Shown here in pieces: positions 1 to 12,100 of a stretch of DNA of 64,000 nt. This DNA is from Rhytidiadelphus loreus. Lineage: Eukaryota; Streptophyta; Bryopsida; Hypnales; Hylocomiaceae. The notes below the pieces were generated by a model. The model searched no databases and was not told the DNA's origin. It was given only the letters and a program-made list of their open reading frames with translations. The DNA is taken from contig OX344763.1 of NCBI GenBank assembly GCA_947034895.1, positions 44,205,025-44,269,024 on the forward strand, in the 5' to 3' direction. The position numbers were made by a program, and so were the translations under genes. Every line of letters starts with the position of its first letter. Within the stretch, counting starts at the first letter, position 1.

Positions 1-814
1 GTCCGCCATCATGTTTTCGAATTAGGTCAAGAGCGGCCACAGCGGTCGGATTCTTGAGTAAATACGGCCTCACCATTGCTGACAAAAGGCTTCGCATCAA
101 TGGAACAGGTGGATGTCCCTAAGAGTATGAACATGGTTTGGCCCATTAGTGAGTCTCCAACAGCAATCGAACACCCAATATCTTCTAAACAAGAGATGAA
201 CCCGAACACCCAAATGCGCATGATGAGAATATACTGAATTTGAGAATGGATACCAAATAAACTTTAGAACTTGTGTTGGGTTTTTAAATCATCTACCAGT
301 AACATTTTCAACCCATATAACTTTTGCATATGGTTTCCAGATTACGTATTGGAATCCTCTTTCATTTGCTAACGAACAGAAATTGGCGTATTCTCACAAT
401 AGTAACGCCAAAAGCGCTGCTTTGGGGAGTCTTAGCCTTATAAATAAATAAATTCTCACAGATGTGCCTCTTAGAACGTTTCAAATGTTCGGACCAACAG
501 TAAATTAGGGCACCCCAAGGACACGTTCCAACCAGAGGTCATCTCTACTACACGTATCCCCTAATAGCCAAATCGAAATGCAAAATTCACGACCGCAAGT
601 CCTCTCTCACATTGACATCAATCCGCGAGACCATGAACACAAACATCACATCCAGATTGCAATTCAAGTGCAATTCTTAAAAAATATTCAGAAGTTCAAG
701 CAATCCCAGGCCTTTACTTCTTGCAAGGGAGAGTCCGCAGTGGCAGTGGCACGCCAGGCATTCCTAGCAACCGAAGAGCCTCCTCGCCATGGCACAGCCT
801 GCCGAAGGAGCATA

Positions 815-839
815 TTATTGTTGTTGTTGTTGTTGTTGT
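815..839. repeat. (TTG)n trinucleotide microsatellite
   Basis: Seven consecutive TTG units are visible in the upstream region of the gene at 1891. It is a plain simple-sequence repeat. Confidence 0.9.
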
Positions 840-1542
840 CAGTCAAAGGACCATCCACGAAACAGGAGTCTCGAAACACAGGCTGAATCTTCACACCGCC
901 ATGGAACGTCCGCCTGCTGCACAACGCCCACCGCAACATGCCACTCCCCCCTCCACAACAACTATGAACCCCCGTTCTCGCAGTACCCATCATCGAAAAC
1001 GCCATGATCGATCGATCGGTCTCTCGATCGATCACTCCCCACAAATCGAATTTTGTCTCTCCCACTTCTCACGCCCCAGCATGCAGCGACATTCCCAAGA
1101 AGGGCGGGCGGGCGGGCACCCAAACCCCGAGTGCGGCTTGATCGATCGCGCCCCTCAAATCCTCTGCAGCACGTTCTAGCAGCTATGCGAATTTCGATAG
1201 ACCCCGTTCGAATTCCCCGAGAAATGGAAGGCGGCTTCTGAAGAAACGGAATTACAGATGGGTTGGGGAGCGATTGCGTGATGGGCTGCTGGAGATCTTA
1301 CTTACGAAGGTCGAGGGCTGATGGAGATCATGACGGACTTGGGGGGTGGGTTGTTTGGGGAATGATGTGTAACTGCCGCAATCCACGTCACTGGCGTATC
1401 TGAGGACATGGCAACAACAAAACGCTTTTCTAACGGAGAATAAAAGGGTCCGGTGAATAACTTTCAAGGAAACCATTGATCACTGATACAGTCCACAACA
1501 TCACCCCTCGGACAGAAACCGATACGTATGGATGAATATCAT

Positions 1543-1572
1543 CCATGGATGGATGGATGGATGGATGGATGG
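1543..1572. repeat. (ATGG)n tetranucleotide microsatellite
   Basis: About seven ATGG units in a row, upstream of the small gene at 1891. Confidence 0.9.
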
Positions 1573-1890
1573 GTCGGGTGCCATCTCCGTCGCTCCGTCG
1601 ATAGAGCAAGCGGCTCAGCAAGTCCAAGGAGCCCCTCTCACCAATGTAATAACTTCACCTCCCCGTATGAATGCCTTGTTTCTGCGACTGATGATTCCCT
1701 TTCGCAATTGAAGTTGGAGCTCTTGCAATAGTAGTCTTGCTCCTCCCCCTCTCTCGGACTCGGTGTGCGTGCAATCAACATTGGCGTCCAATCTGGTGGT
1801 GTCCAATTGCGATTTTGGCATTCCGATTTCCTCTAACGACGAGTGTTCGTTCGCCCCTGCAGACTTCACACAAAGGCCAGCACAGCGCCC

Positions 1891-2196
1891 ATGGGGTTCT
1901 TCGGAGGCAAGAAGAAGAAAGAAGCCGCGAAGGAAGAGGAGGAGGAGCTTCCCCCTCCGCAGCCCAGCAAACCCGCCTTGGAGTCTCCGGCCGTCGCTGC
2001 TCCTCCCAAGGCCGACGTGAACGCCGTCTTGAAGGCCGAGACCAGCGTCTTCGAGTTTGGGTCGGCTGCTACCGGCAGTGACGATGGCATCACTCTAGCT
2101 GGATACTGTCCGGTCTCCGATGACATGGAGCCGTGCAGATGGGAAATTCTGCCGTCCGGGGGCAGCGAAGCGCCCAAATTCCGAATCATCTTCTGA
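1891..2196 (+). CDS. Small acidic protein of unknown function, 101 aa
   Basis: This is an intronless frame of 101 residues starting at the first ATG in frame; the open frame upstream of it lacks an ATG. The N-terminus is MGFFGG followed by four lysines, then a Glu- and Pro-rich low-complexity stretch (residues 11-40). The C-terminal half (about 48-101) looks folded and constrained, with a VFEFG motif, a GYCPVSDDMEPCRWEILP core and a hydrophobic end in FRIIF. G+C is high, as in the other real genes here. I recognise the C-terminal pattern as the kind seen in small plant-conserved proteins of unknown function, but cannot name a family. No signal peptide or membrane segment is visible. The MG start makes N-myristoylation conceivable, but this is not established. 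Confidence 0.65.
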   Translation: MGFFGGKKKKEAAKEEEEELPPPQPSKPALESPAVAAPPKADVNAVLKAETSVFEFGSAATGSDDGITLAGYCPVSDDMEPCRWEILPSGGSEAPKFRIIF

Positions 2197-5100
2197 GATG
2201 GGGAGCAGACGAGAGCTGGGAAACCCTAGTTCCAGTGTATTTGTGAAAACCCTAATTCAATGTGTTAATTGTCGAGTGATTTCTGAAAAAAATTCTTGAT
2301 GGTGTAATTGCATGATGTGAGTCACTGTGTACAGGATTGCAATGTAGCGAATGTGGTAGAATTGCTCGATTTGTTTTGATGCGAGGTTAAAGAACAAGTA
2401 AATGCGAATTACACGGATTTAAAAAAAAAAATGCCAGTAGGTTCAGGGATGCTTATGTTTTAACAGCCTAATTCGACCATTCGAGTACAATTCTAGTGGT
2501 CTACTTTCGCTTGGGAGTGACCTACAAAAGAGGTTCGTACAAAGATGTGCTGGACTTGTCTTCTAGCTGATTGTGCTTGACATTTTGACTGTGTAACATA
2601 TTGATAGCAGCATTATTGTGGCAAAGATGTGTGAGTTCACAATTGAAAAGAGCGTTTATCCTTATAGAAAAGAAGAAGGAAGCGATGTGGGACGTACGAT
2701 GACGTTCTGTCACAGAGTGCATTGGCGCTTGTGTGATCGTGTATAAATTTTCTACGCAGTTACGAGACGGAAATTCCTCTGGGGCAATTCTTCGTTATCA
2801 GACCGATCTAGTAATGCTTAGAACTGCTCACATCTGAGAGTGGTCATGTTAAATTGGAATATTATTTGGGTAGAATGTTATGTGCAATAGTCAGCCTACT
2901 GTTGATCGAGGACTGGATTGATGAGGAGCAGCAGCTTGATGTCTGGACGCCTTGCAAGTGGTGCCACTAGTGAAGGCTGCTGTTGGATCACCCTTCAGAC
3001 TTTAGTTGTTGTCATCATTCACAGCGTTCTGCAAGATTCTTTTTTTCACTTGCACGATGGGCTCGGATTGGGTCTTGAAGGGATGGAGAGCGCTCATGTT
3101 CTGATTGTCTTATGTTCTCGTGTCCACTTAGTCGCTGTATCATTCAGATGCAGCTTCACGACTTATTCATTGCGATTGTGTATTTGCTTAAAGGTCTTCG
3201 AACAGTCTCAGATACATGGTGCTTAAGTACAGTACAGTACAGTGCAGTGAGCACGGGGGCTTCTGAGTACAAATTCTGGGCTGTTACACGGCAGAAATTT
3301 CTCTTCAGAAATGGTTCATTATCAGGCGAATTCTGTAATTCTTTGAGCTGTTCTCACATTGAGAAAGTTGGTGTGTTCCATTGGACTAGTATTCTAGTAG
3401 AAAAAGTGTAGGGTTGCATACTAGGAGTGTTAAGATACTTTTGTCAGTGGAGAGTTGAATGTGAAGATTGTTTTGAACTGGATTGAATAAATGCATTTGT
3501 GGAAGTAAACATGAACTACTCAAATCCTCTAGCATCCAACTTCACAAATGCTCTCACTGAACCCCAAGTCCACTGTAACCAAGGTTGATGAACTAAATAG
3601 TACATTCATTTCCTTACACAAACAGGCATCTTTGTAATTGAAAGCTGTGGAGATGATCTTGGCCCTGAAACATAACATTCTGGGGCAATGGGGAGTTTGT
3701 GCACTAATGTAGAAGCACCAAAAACTGACACTTTTGTTGCCCCTATTAGGTGGATGGGCCAAATGGTATTATTTTTTACAAGCATGATGGCCTACTCAAG
3801 TGAAAACCAACCTAAGTTGTTTTGTAATTGTTGATACTCTCACAATATTCTATGAACTTTAAAAGTTGAAAGCATAGGGTAACTATTCATGTCACTTGAC
3901 TTCTTTTGAACTAAAACTCTTGAAAGCACAAAATGCACAACTCCCATTGGTTGCTCTTGAAACCTTGTGGTGTTTTGGGGTGAAGTTGGGTGACCATTCA
4001 AGGCTTAAATCTAGGTGGTAGAATAAGAAAAGGGGTTGATTATGTAGCATCTTACCTTACAAGCTATACCTTCCCAATTGCTCCCAATTTGACATGGTTA
4101 GATGGAATTGGGAATCAATAAGTTATTGAAATGTTCAAGATTTCAAATTTGACAAGGGATTATATTGTGATACAATATAATAAAATTGAATGAAATCACT
4201 ATGATTTGCATTCTCCAATGTGCTATAAGGATGACAAAATTTGGTACAACAATTACCAATCAAAGCCCTTACTTATTTGATTTAGGAGAAACAAAATCAT
4301 ACTTGCAGTATATCCACGCCTTTAAGATGACAATGGCTTACCCGAGGAGAAATGCTAGCATGCAAGCATAGAATCTATGAGCCTATGAGCCTAAGACTAT
4401 AACCATAGACACCTTCTATGGTTATAGATGTTTATGTTATAGTTACCTATGTTATAAACTCTTTCTATATTATAGTGTACCTACGTTATAGGTACATATG
4501 TTATAAACACCTTCAAATGGTTGTAGGTACATACTTACGACTAGATTCAAGGTTTATAGGTTCACTTCTCTATGCTCACATGCTAACATCTTTATAATTG
4601 ATACATCTTTGTTTTAGACTTGATCTTACGTGGACAAGTTTGGATAGAAAACAATGCTTGCTTGGTTTAGAATAAACATCTTTGTTTTACATTTTGGTCT
4701 TGCCTAAACAAGTATGGATCGATAGGGATAATGCAAGCATTGGAGTATTTAGTTGGGAATATAACTAGGGTCATAGAGACGGACACCATATTTGATTATG
4801 TGACCAAACACCTAAATACGGCTTTTAAAGACCTTACAGAAGTTACACATCAATCCATGGAGATCTATAAATTAGTACAATTTGGATGCCCCTAGTTTGC
4901 ATTTGCTAGATTTTGGTTTCAAGGTCACTTTAGAATCCTTTGGGACCTGTAAAAAGTGGTTGCAAAATTGTATAATATAGATATAAGTAAAAATCCAAAT
5001 TTTTTTTTTGGAGTTTGATTGGAAAGGGAGGTTCCTAATTTTTTGGGTGGAGCATCATTTGTAAAAGTCTGATTTGGAAAATACACATGGTGAAAGTTAT

Positions 5101-6128
5101 GGGGGCTTATACATGACCATGTTAGGAAGTCACTTCAAAATATATACAAAATAATTGCAAAAGATGTGAGATGTACAAGCTATGCATGCACCTAAGGGGA
5201 ACAACAAACATGTTGAGGAAGATTTCACTAGCTAAATACAAACCACCCTTGGATTCGAACATCATTATATTTTTTTCTTTTAATTTATTTTCATCATGGT
5301 TGATTTTGTTAAAATTTGTTGAAATTTGCCAAAACGTGTTATATTGAACAATTTCTATACCTTCTAATAGAAATCTGTCGAGAAGGAAATAAGATATTTA
5401 ACATTTTTAGTCCAATTGTATAATGCTTTGGAACAAACGATCAGAATTTTTTGGAAAGAATTAAAACCTCTAAATTGGCGGATAATTTGCTTGATAGATA
5501 TTTGATCATTTTCTAACACAGACAATGAGAAAACCAAAATGCAAATAGGGAAATTCAAAAACATTAGCAAAACCTAACAATCACTGGTGAAGCAAAACCA
5601 GACAATGTACCAAGGAAACAGCTGACAGAATTGGATGGTATTCGACTGAGAACCAATATCGTAGCCTCACAGGCATGTGATAGCGAGCAGTGTCCTTGCT
5701 GCATCTTTACTACCATGATAAGAAAATCTTGGTGGTATTTCTCGACCTGCCTATCAACACCTAAATCGTAGCTCCATCACAAGTTCACACACAAAATAAT
5801 GTGGAACTCGACAATTGAGTTAAATAGCCTGCTGTACTGTAATGGCATAGACTTGTGCACAATAAATCCATGTGAACAAGAACCAAATGGCTGGGGACGG
5901 ACAGCACAGGAATAATCCGCGAGACTTGCATCAGGCGGGTTGACTCCAGGAAATCTTCTAAAATTCCAAAGATTGATAACATTAATAGCAAAGACTGCAG
6001 TGATCATTTGTAAAATCCGGACCAGAGAAGAGTATGATTGGTCTTCAAATACAGGATCTCGAATGTGCACATAATCCTGCGTGCCTTTGCTCTTTCAGAT
6101 AACGCATACCTCAAAGATCCAGATGACG
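2197..6128. other. Intergenic region between two genes
   Basis: The first few hundred bases are probably the 3' UTR of the gene at 1891, and the last few hundred the 3' UTR of the minus-strand importin gene. Apart from a foldback element at about 4353-4588, I see AT-rich unique-looking DNA with only short spurious frames. Confidence 0.5.
4353..4588. repeat. Foldback (MITE-like) element, about 235 bp
   Basis: The left end reads TGCTAGCATGCAAGCATAGA and the right end, reverse-complemented, reads TGTTAGCATGTGAGCATAGA, so the element has inverted ends of about 20 bp with a few mismatches. The interior is a run of GTTATAG-like motifs. A related right end (CATGCTAGCA preceded by TTTTATGCTTA) occurs at about 32712-32732, so this is a dispersed family. 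I could not settle a target duplication. Confidence 0.5.
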
Positions 6129-9100
6129 TCAGCTGGGCCCATACGTAGGTGCAGTGTAACGGTGCGCATCTGCAAATTCCCGAAGCACACGTTTCAGCAT
6201 GCGGCCACCATCTCCCTGAAGGTAGCCCCCTCCGCCAGCTCGGCCTCCGTTACCAATTGAAGTTTTGGACTTGTAGACATCACCTGCTGCCGCTTCCATA
6301 GCTTTGAGCCAAGTAGGTATCAGGGTCTCCACCTCCCCGGGCTTCAAGTACTCGGATGGCAAAGCTTGAACCTGGATTGCAGAACGGTAATCCGATCATA
6401 TCACACCAGAACTAGATCAAAGGGACAAATTTTGAACAGCATTAACAGCACCTGAGCTCTTCGATACAAATGATTTGAAATGTTTATCCCCTTGTGGCAG
6501 TGAAGACAAGCAGATTAAGTTGAACCATAACGTGAAAACCACAATGTATGTGGTACTACCCAAAGGAAAGCCTAGTCCCAATGGAAATAAAGAAGTTTAG
6601 AAGATTGAAGAAACATCCACTTGATCCCAATGGGCTGCCTACGCCTTGTTAATCTGTTAGCAAAAACAAACAGCTGCTTGAAATGCAAGATTGGAAAACG
6701 ATGATAAACAGCTGACTACGAGAAACACTGACCGCAGAAACGAGCCAGCTTTGCAAGGTTGACGAATTTAAAGGAGATTGGTTGTCAGTGTTCCCGCTGA
6801 AATAACATAAAGCTGACAGCTGCTGCAGTATTGTAGTTGCCTTGTGAACCTGAGTTCAATATTGAAAACGATAAGATTGATGAACTTTAGTCATCTGTCG
6901 CTCATCGAAAGCTAGTATATCTCAAACCATGATAAACCACAGATGGCACGACAGAGATCTCTGAGACTCACCCTCGCCATGGCAGACACCCCCAGTAAGG
7001 CATAAATCATGCCCGAGACAACATTCTCGCCACATTGTAGACATATTCCCGTGATAGCAGCCAAGAGTGATCCCTCCAGATTCACACCTCTAGGAGCAGT
7101 AACTGCTGACAAAGCTACTTCTAAGAAATCTGTCCAAAAACGAAGCAGGTCGTGATCAGCTTGGGCCCCGGTCTAGCATTCGAAGCATGGTACCAACACT
7201 CAGGCTCGTGCATGTAAGAAAGTCTTTCAAATCTTTTTAAACAATTATTAAGTCCATGATTGTCATCACACGTGTGCCCTGCTGGTAGTTACAGGCAATC
7301 AGTGACTAAATGCTAAGATGGTCTCAAGTAGAGGAACGCACTAGACATGTAGGACATGGCCGCCAAGGCGGCCCCTCGATGCATTGCTGTGCAGCAAGTA
7401 GATGCACGGTTGAATGAAATCTCCAGGAGAGTGGCTGCGGGTGCTATAACTTCCTGCATTCATGCATTCATGTAAGGCCCAGGAATCAAAATACCTAATG
7501 TACGATTGAATGAACACTACTCACAATTCTGTACAGAACTCAGGAAATGGGGAATTCAGCAAAGTGAAACGAGTCCTACACTTGCAAATATAGGGTTGGC
7601 TAAGATGAGCTTTATTAATAGGAGTTCATATAAATTCACATCTGCATCAGTCATGCAGAATCAATTTCTCAAGACCAAGTTCTAGGAAGATTGAGTAAGG
7701 AAGATCATTACATGAGGGCAGCTGCGCACGAAAGTGGACAATAAACCGAAATATGCCTCGGCAAGCTCTGGTTCTTGATCGCATGAGTATGAAGTGGTCA
7801 TCGCGGCCATGGCTTCCGAGGTTGTCAAGACGAGCAACGTCTTCACGAAAAGTGCCCCATGTTCTTTCTCATGACCAAACTCCTCGACTGCAACACCAGC
7901 TGAAGATTTGGAATATACGTCCCAAAACAGTGGAAGATTAGAAAACTCACAAATTATTAAATAAATAAGTTCACTGAACTTTCAACAGAAGATATAATAG
8001 GACAAGCGCTTGAATTCACACTGGAAATCGAATCTCACCAAAACATGATAAAATTGAGTACATGTGTTCATGTTCAGTAGCATATGACCTTATGAATGGG
8101 AACTGAAACTTGAGAATGTCATTATTCAATTGAAGGTCAACAAACCACAAACGTGACCGCACCTGTTTTTAGGAAGCAGACATGAGACGGGAACGATAAA
8201 AAATCATTGGACATGGCGGTCATGACATTAGGAAGCAAAGAAGAAAACAGACGCCCTGCATTTACGACAGGAAATTGGTCAAAAGCTCATGGCTAAATTA
8301 GAATGAATGACATCATGTTATTTACCACTAATTATAAACTAAACAATCACAATTGAGACTTCTTTCACGTGCCTGAAACGCTGAACCGGAATAAAACAAC
8401 CAAACCAAACCAACCTGACGCTTGGATAGCCTGTGACAGAGACTTGCATGTTGTAGACGCCAAGCTGGAGTCCTCCATGTGGCGTGAAACTAGTAATCTC
8501 TCAAATGAAGGCCAGAAATGCACAATTATTCTTAAAACTGGTTCATCACCAATAGCTGGCGATGAAATAGTTCCTGTCAACTGACCAAAAAGTACTCCTA
8601 TTCTGTAACACAAGCGCACAACAGTGTCCAGTAAGTCAAAATGAAACCACTGAGTCAACCTAGCTACAAGCTCATATACAGAAACTTACCAATTTTCTGA
8701 TCCACCCATCTGAAATCCTACAGTAAGGAAATAGGTTCAATGATTTTCACCTTTCTAAGTAGCAATACCTTGGAGGTTACCAGACTCGCACGAAGGCCAT
8801 AAACACTTACGTTGTTGAGGACATATCATAATCGTTTCAACGAGTCTCAAGACACTTCAACTGATATATTCAAGTCAAAACTGCAGTAGAAACCAGTTTC
8901 AGATCGCCTCTTTACCTATGGACTGCCCTGTTGCCAGCTTCTAAAGCATCCGAATATGCTGTTGAATGAAGTCGAAGTGAACCCTCACTGTCTGAACTCA
9001 ACTGCACACCCCAATTCCAATAAATCCCACTTCTAAGCAATCAGAACATTTTCTTCATATATGAAGACTCACAAACTCCTCCACAGTATGCCAAGTTCAA

Positions 9101-12100
9101 GATATACAAATTCCACAGGAGCTTCAGTTACTAAAACTCGCCTTGTAACCAATTCTTCACCTAATTGCACCAGCAAACGGATGACTGTCACAGTAGGATC
9201 TATCCAACTCGTAGACAAACGTAATAATACATTTCATGTCAATGGAAGCACAAAGACAATGCATAATGAAAGCATACAATGTCACATCAGAAATGAAACC
9301 TTACCAATGCCTCAATTGCATCATGGCTAGGCTTCAGCAGACGCTCTAAAGCAGCGTTCAAATCAGCTACATTTGTAAGCGACGATAGCACTCGGCAAAT
9401 TGCACACATCACGTCTTCCTCTTCTTCAAGAGACAATGGGACGGCGTGCAACTCCTAAAGTGACAGGAGGAAGAATGTTGTATCAACGCATCTTCGCCAT
9501 GATGATAAAAACGAAATACCACTAGAATAAATCTTTCGAGTTGACAAAATTAGACAAATTCGATCTCCTGCAGTAAGCACACTACTTTTGCATCACATTG
9601 GGAAAGGGCTCGGAGAAGAAAACTACCTCTCCAATGCGCAGAAGGCCTGCAATATTGGTTGATTCATGGGAAAGATTTGGTAAGTCCTCACAAACTTTCC
9701 GCAGAGAAGCGGCACAGGACGACACTGCTACTGGGACTGTCAACCCGCTGGCCAAAAATGCACTGCGAAAGGTCAACAGTAGAGGTTGCAGAATGTCAGT
9801 CGTTGCAGAATGCTTAAATGCTTGAGTAACAAGATGAACTTTCTGTGCTTGTGTTACCACCCTTTCTTGTCCAAAAAAAAGGCCATCGATATCTATAAAA
9901 CATGACCAAGCCCTAGCAGCACCTCAGTAACTTGGTTAGCTTCGAGTTGAGCACTTTTCTGGCCATGACCTTATTCTGCTGCCACTATCTGCATTAGAAG
10001 TCTATATAAAGTGATAATAGAGTACTTACAGTATTGGCGTGACAGCAGTTGGAAAGTTTTGCAGCCACCCTGAGTACGATCCAACGACTTCTGCAGCTGA
10101 CTTCTGGACCTGAACGATCATTACAAGAAGTCAAGTATTCATTTCAGCAAATGCGATGGCTTCAGACAATCTGATGCTTGTGCGGAATCTAAGATCACAG
10201 CAACTTCAAAATTGAAGTGAAAAAAAGAAAGCAAATTTTAGCTTCACCAGATACCAAGACATCAAAATTTCGTAAATTTAAATCAGTGCTGAAGGTTTTA
10301 AGCAAGTCATTAAACTTGCCTCGGATATGCAAAACAAAAGGTGACCACGTAACCCTTGGGGACTCCTAGGCTATCGTGTGTCTCCAAAATATACACTTTC
10401 AAAATTAGAGAAAATCTTCAGTGTGGTAAATAGGTTGTACCAGGTGCAATAAGCTTGGATCAATCTGAGAAGACATCGACTGAAGAACGACAATCAGGTG
10501 CATAACAGGTGTGATGTCTGAAAGCTGTCCCTCGGATACCACCACTTCCGACGCCTGTATGACAGCGGGTCAATTTGTAAGTACATGTAAAAAGAGCTGT
10601 GAATGCATGATAAGTATAGAACAACTTACCAAAGTATTGTACATTTATGACAAACAAAGAATTAGTAACACTCGTACCATGTGTAACGCAAAAAGTCGTG
10701 CTTCCACTAATCGCCATGATGTTGGCGAATCAAATTGAGACCATGCCTCGGCTCCAGTGAGTAACTGCCACCAAAGGACCACCTTTCACTGTCAAAGCAA
10801 ATTCCTTGAAACTCCTTATGAAAGAGGTCCAATAACCTGTAGAAGCGTGGTCGCATTAAAGACATGAGACAGAAAGAGAACAGAAATACTAGAGGGGCTT
10901 CCTAAACCTCCATTGAAACAAAGACTCCCTAAATAAACAGACCAATGGCTGCTACAGTGACGAGGGAGCACTAGACCACTCATCAGAATCTTAAGTCACG
11001 TTTGAGATGGTATTCTGACACACCAGATATTACGAAACAGGGAAGGGATTGTCGAACACACCGATGCAAGGAATTGCTTTGGTCCCAACAAACGGCAGAT
11101 ATCTACAAGTGGCTCGTCCAGAGTCTTTCGAAATAGAGCAAGACCATCTGGAAGTCCGCTAACACCATCAAGTTCATCTTCGGCATAATCACCCTCTCCA
11201 ATCTGGTCTGGTACCTACACAATCATAAAGAATGTCTTAAATGCCATGATCGAGGTTATTCACACCGTCAGAAGCTGCCACATTGACTGAGGAGTTCAAT
11301 GTGCACAAAAATATTAAGTCTCTGAAGAACAACACTTTCACTAATTCGCCCTCCTTGGAATCAATAACAGCGGACGGTGAAGATATACTTCATATGCATG
11401 CACACTGACTCCCCTCACCTGAGCCCTCGTGACCAGGGCCTCCAGAAGGGTCTTGTAAACAGGTATAAACATTGGAAGCGTGTGTTGCTTCAATGTATCA
11501 CCAGATGTATCTTCAGCGGAGAGTAAAAATTCAGCTAGTGTGCACCTTCACGAACCAAAATATCCCATCTCAGTATTTAAGTGTGCAAAATACACATCTT
11601 GCAATAAACAGAGGATAGTGTTAAAGCAATTGTTGGGCATTAAGAGAGTTATTGTGAAATTATCCCATTATCTGATATTACAGCTACAAATAGAATCTCA
11701 CCAGACTGAAAATAGTTAACATACCAAAACTGGAGAGTAGATTCCGCAATCTCCCAGTCGCAGCTTGGAAAAGAGACACATCTGGATGCACACAAATGTC
11801 AACAAACTGAGTTCAGAAAGAGAACGAAGTCAGTGAGGACATGGTCATATTGTCCATGGTGACTACAATAATAATCTCGCAATTAAATGGCCTCTTAAAA
11901 CTTAGGAAGATGAAAGAATACGATCCTCGGACCCATTCAAAATAGTTGTAATGCATAGAATTAGATGCCCTTCAGAAAAATCAGTTTGCAACAAAAAGAT
12001 AACAACATACAAATTCAGGCCCTAAACACCTCTTGCAATAAAGAAAATAACACATATAAACGAATGAATAAGATATGTATCAAACCGTAAAAGAGAATCC

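Larger units (their letters stand above)
1..1890. other. Intergenic and promoter region with simple repeats
   Basis: I see no convincing gene here. The part from about 700 to 1890 is richer in G+C than the intergenic DNA further right and probably holds the promoter and 5' UTR of the small gene at 1891. It contains a (TTG)n microsatellite at about 815-839, a GGGC-rich run near 1103-1117, GATC-palindrome runs near 1003-1033 and an (ATGG)n run at about 1543-1572. Open frames across these repeats give poly-Val, poly-Leu or poly-Cys runs and are not believable proteins. A pyrimidine-rich stretch ending in CAG at about 1861 could be the acceptor of a 5'-UTR intron. Confidence 0.5.

Noticed and set aside
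27..221. Minus-strand 64-codon frame with a LLGTSTCSI motif
   Set aside because: It faintly recalls the GTStC motif of FGGY sugar kinases, but nothing around it supports that family and no neighbouring exon was found; too short to call.
1003..1160. Runs of GATCGATC palindromes as a possible regulatory or origin element
   Set aside because: Short simple repeats in a promoter; no array or spacing pattern beyond chance.
578..1241. Overlapping plus- and minus-strand frames around the (TTG)n microsatellite
   Set aside because: Open because of simple repeats and C-rich DNA; they give homopolymeric runs with no domain.
9782..9860. Extension of importin exon 9762-9627 to an upstream acceptor
   Set aside because: A more distal acceptor would add about 30 residues in frame, but the one at 9763 gives the expected VTPIL-AFLASGL junction without an insertion.
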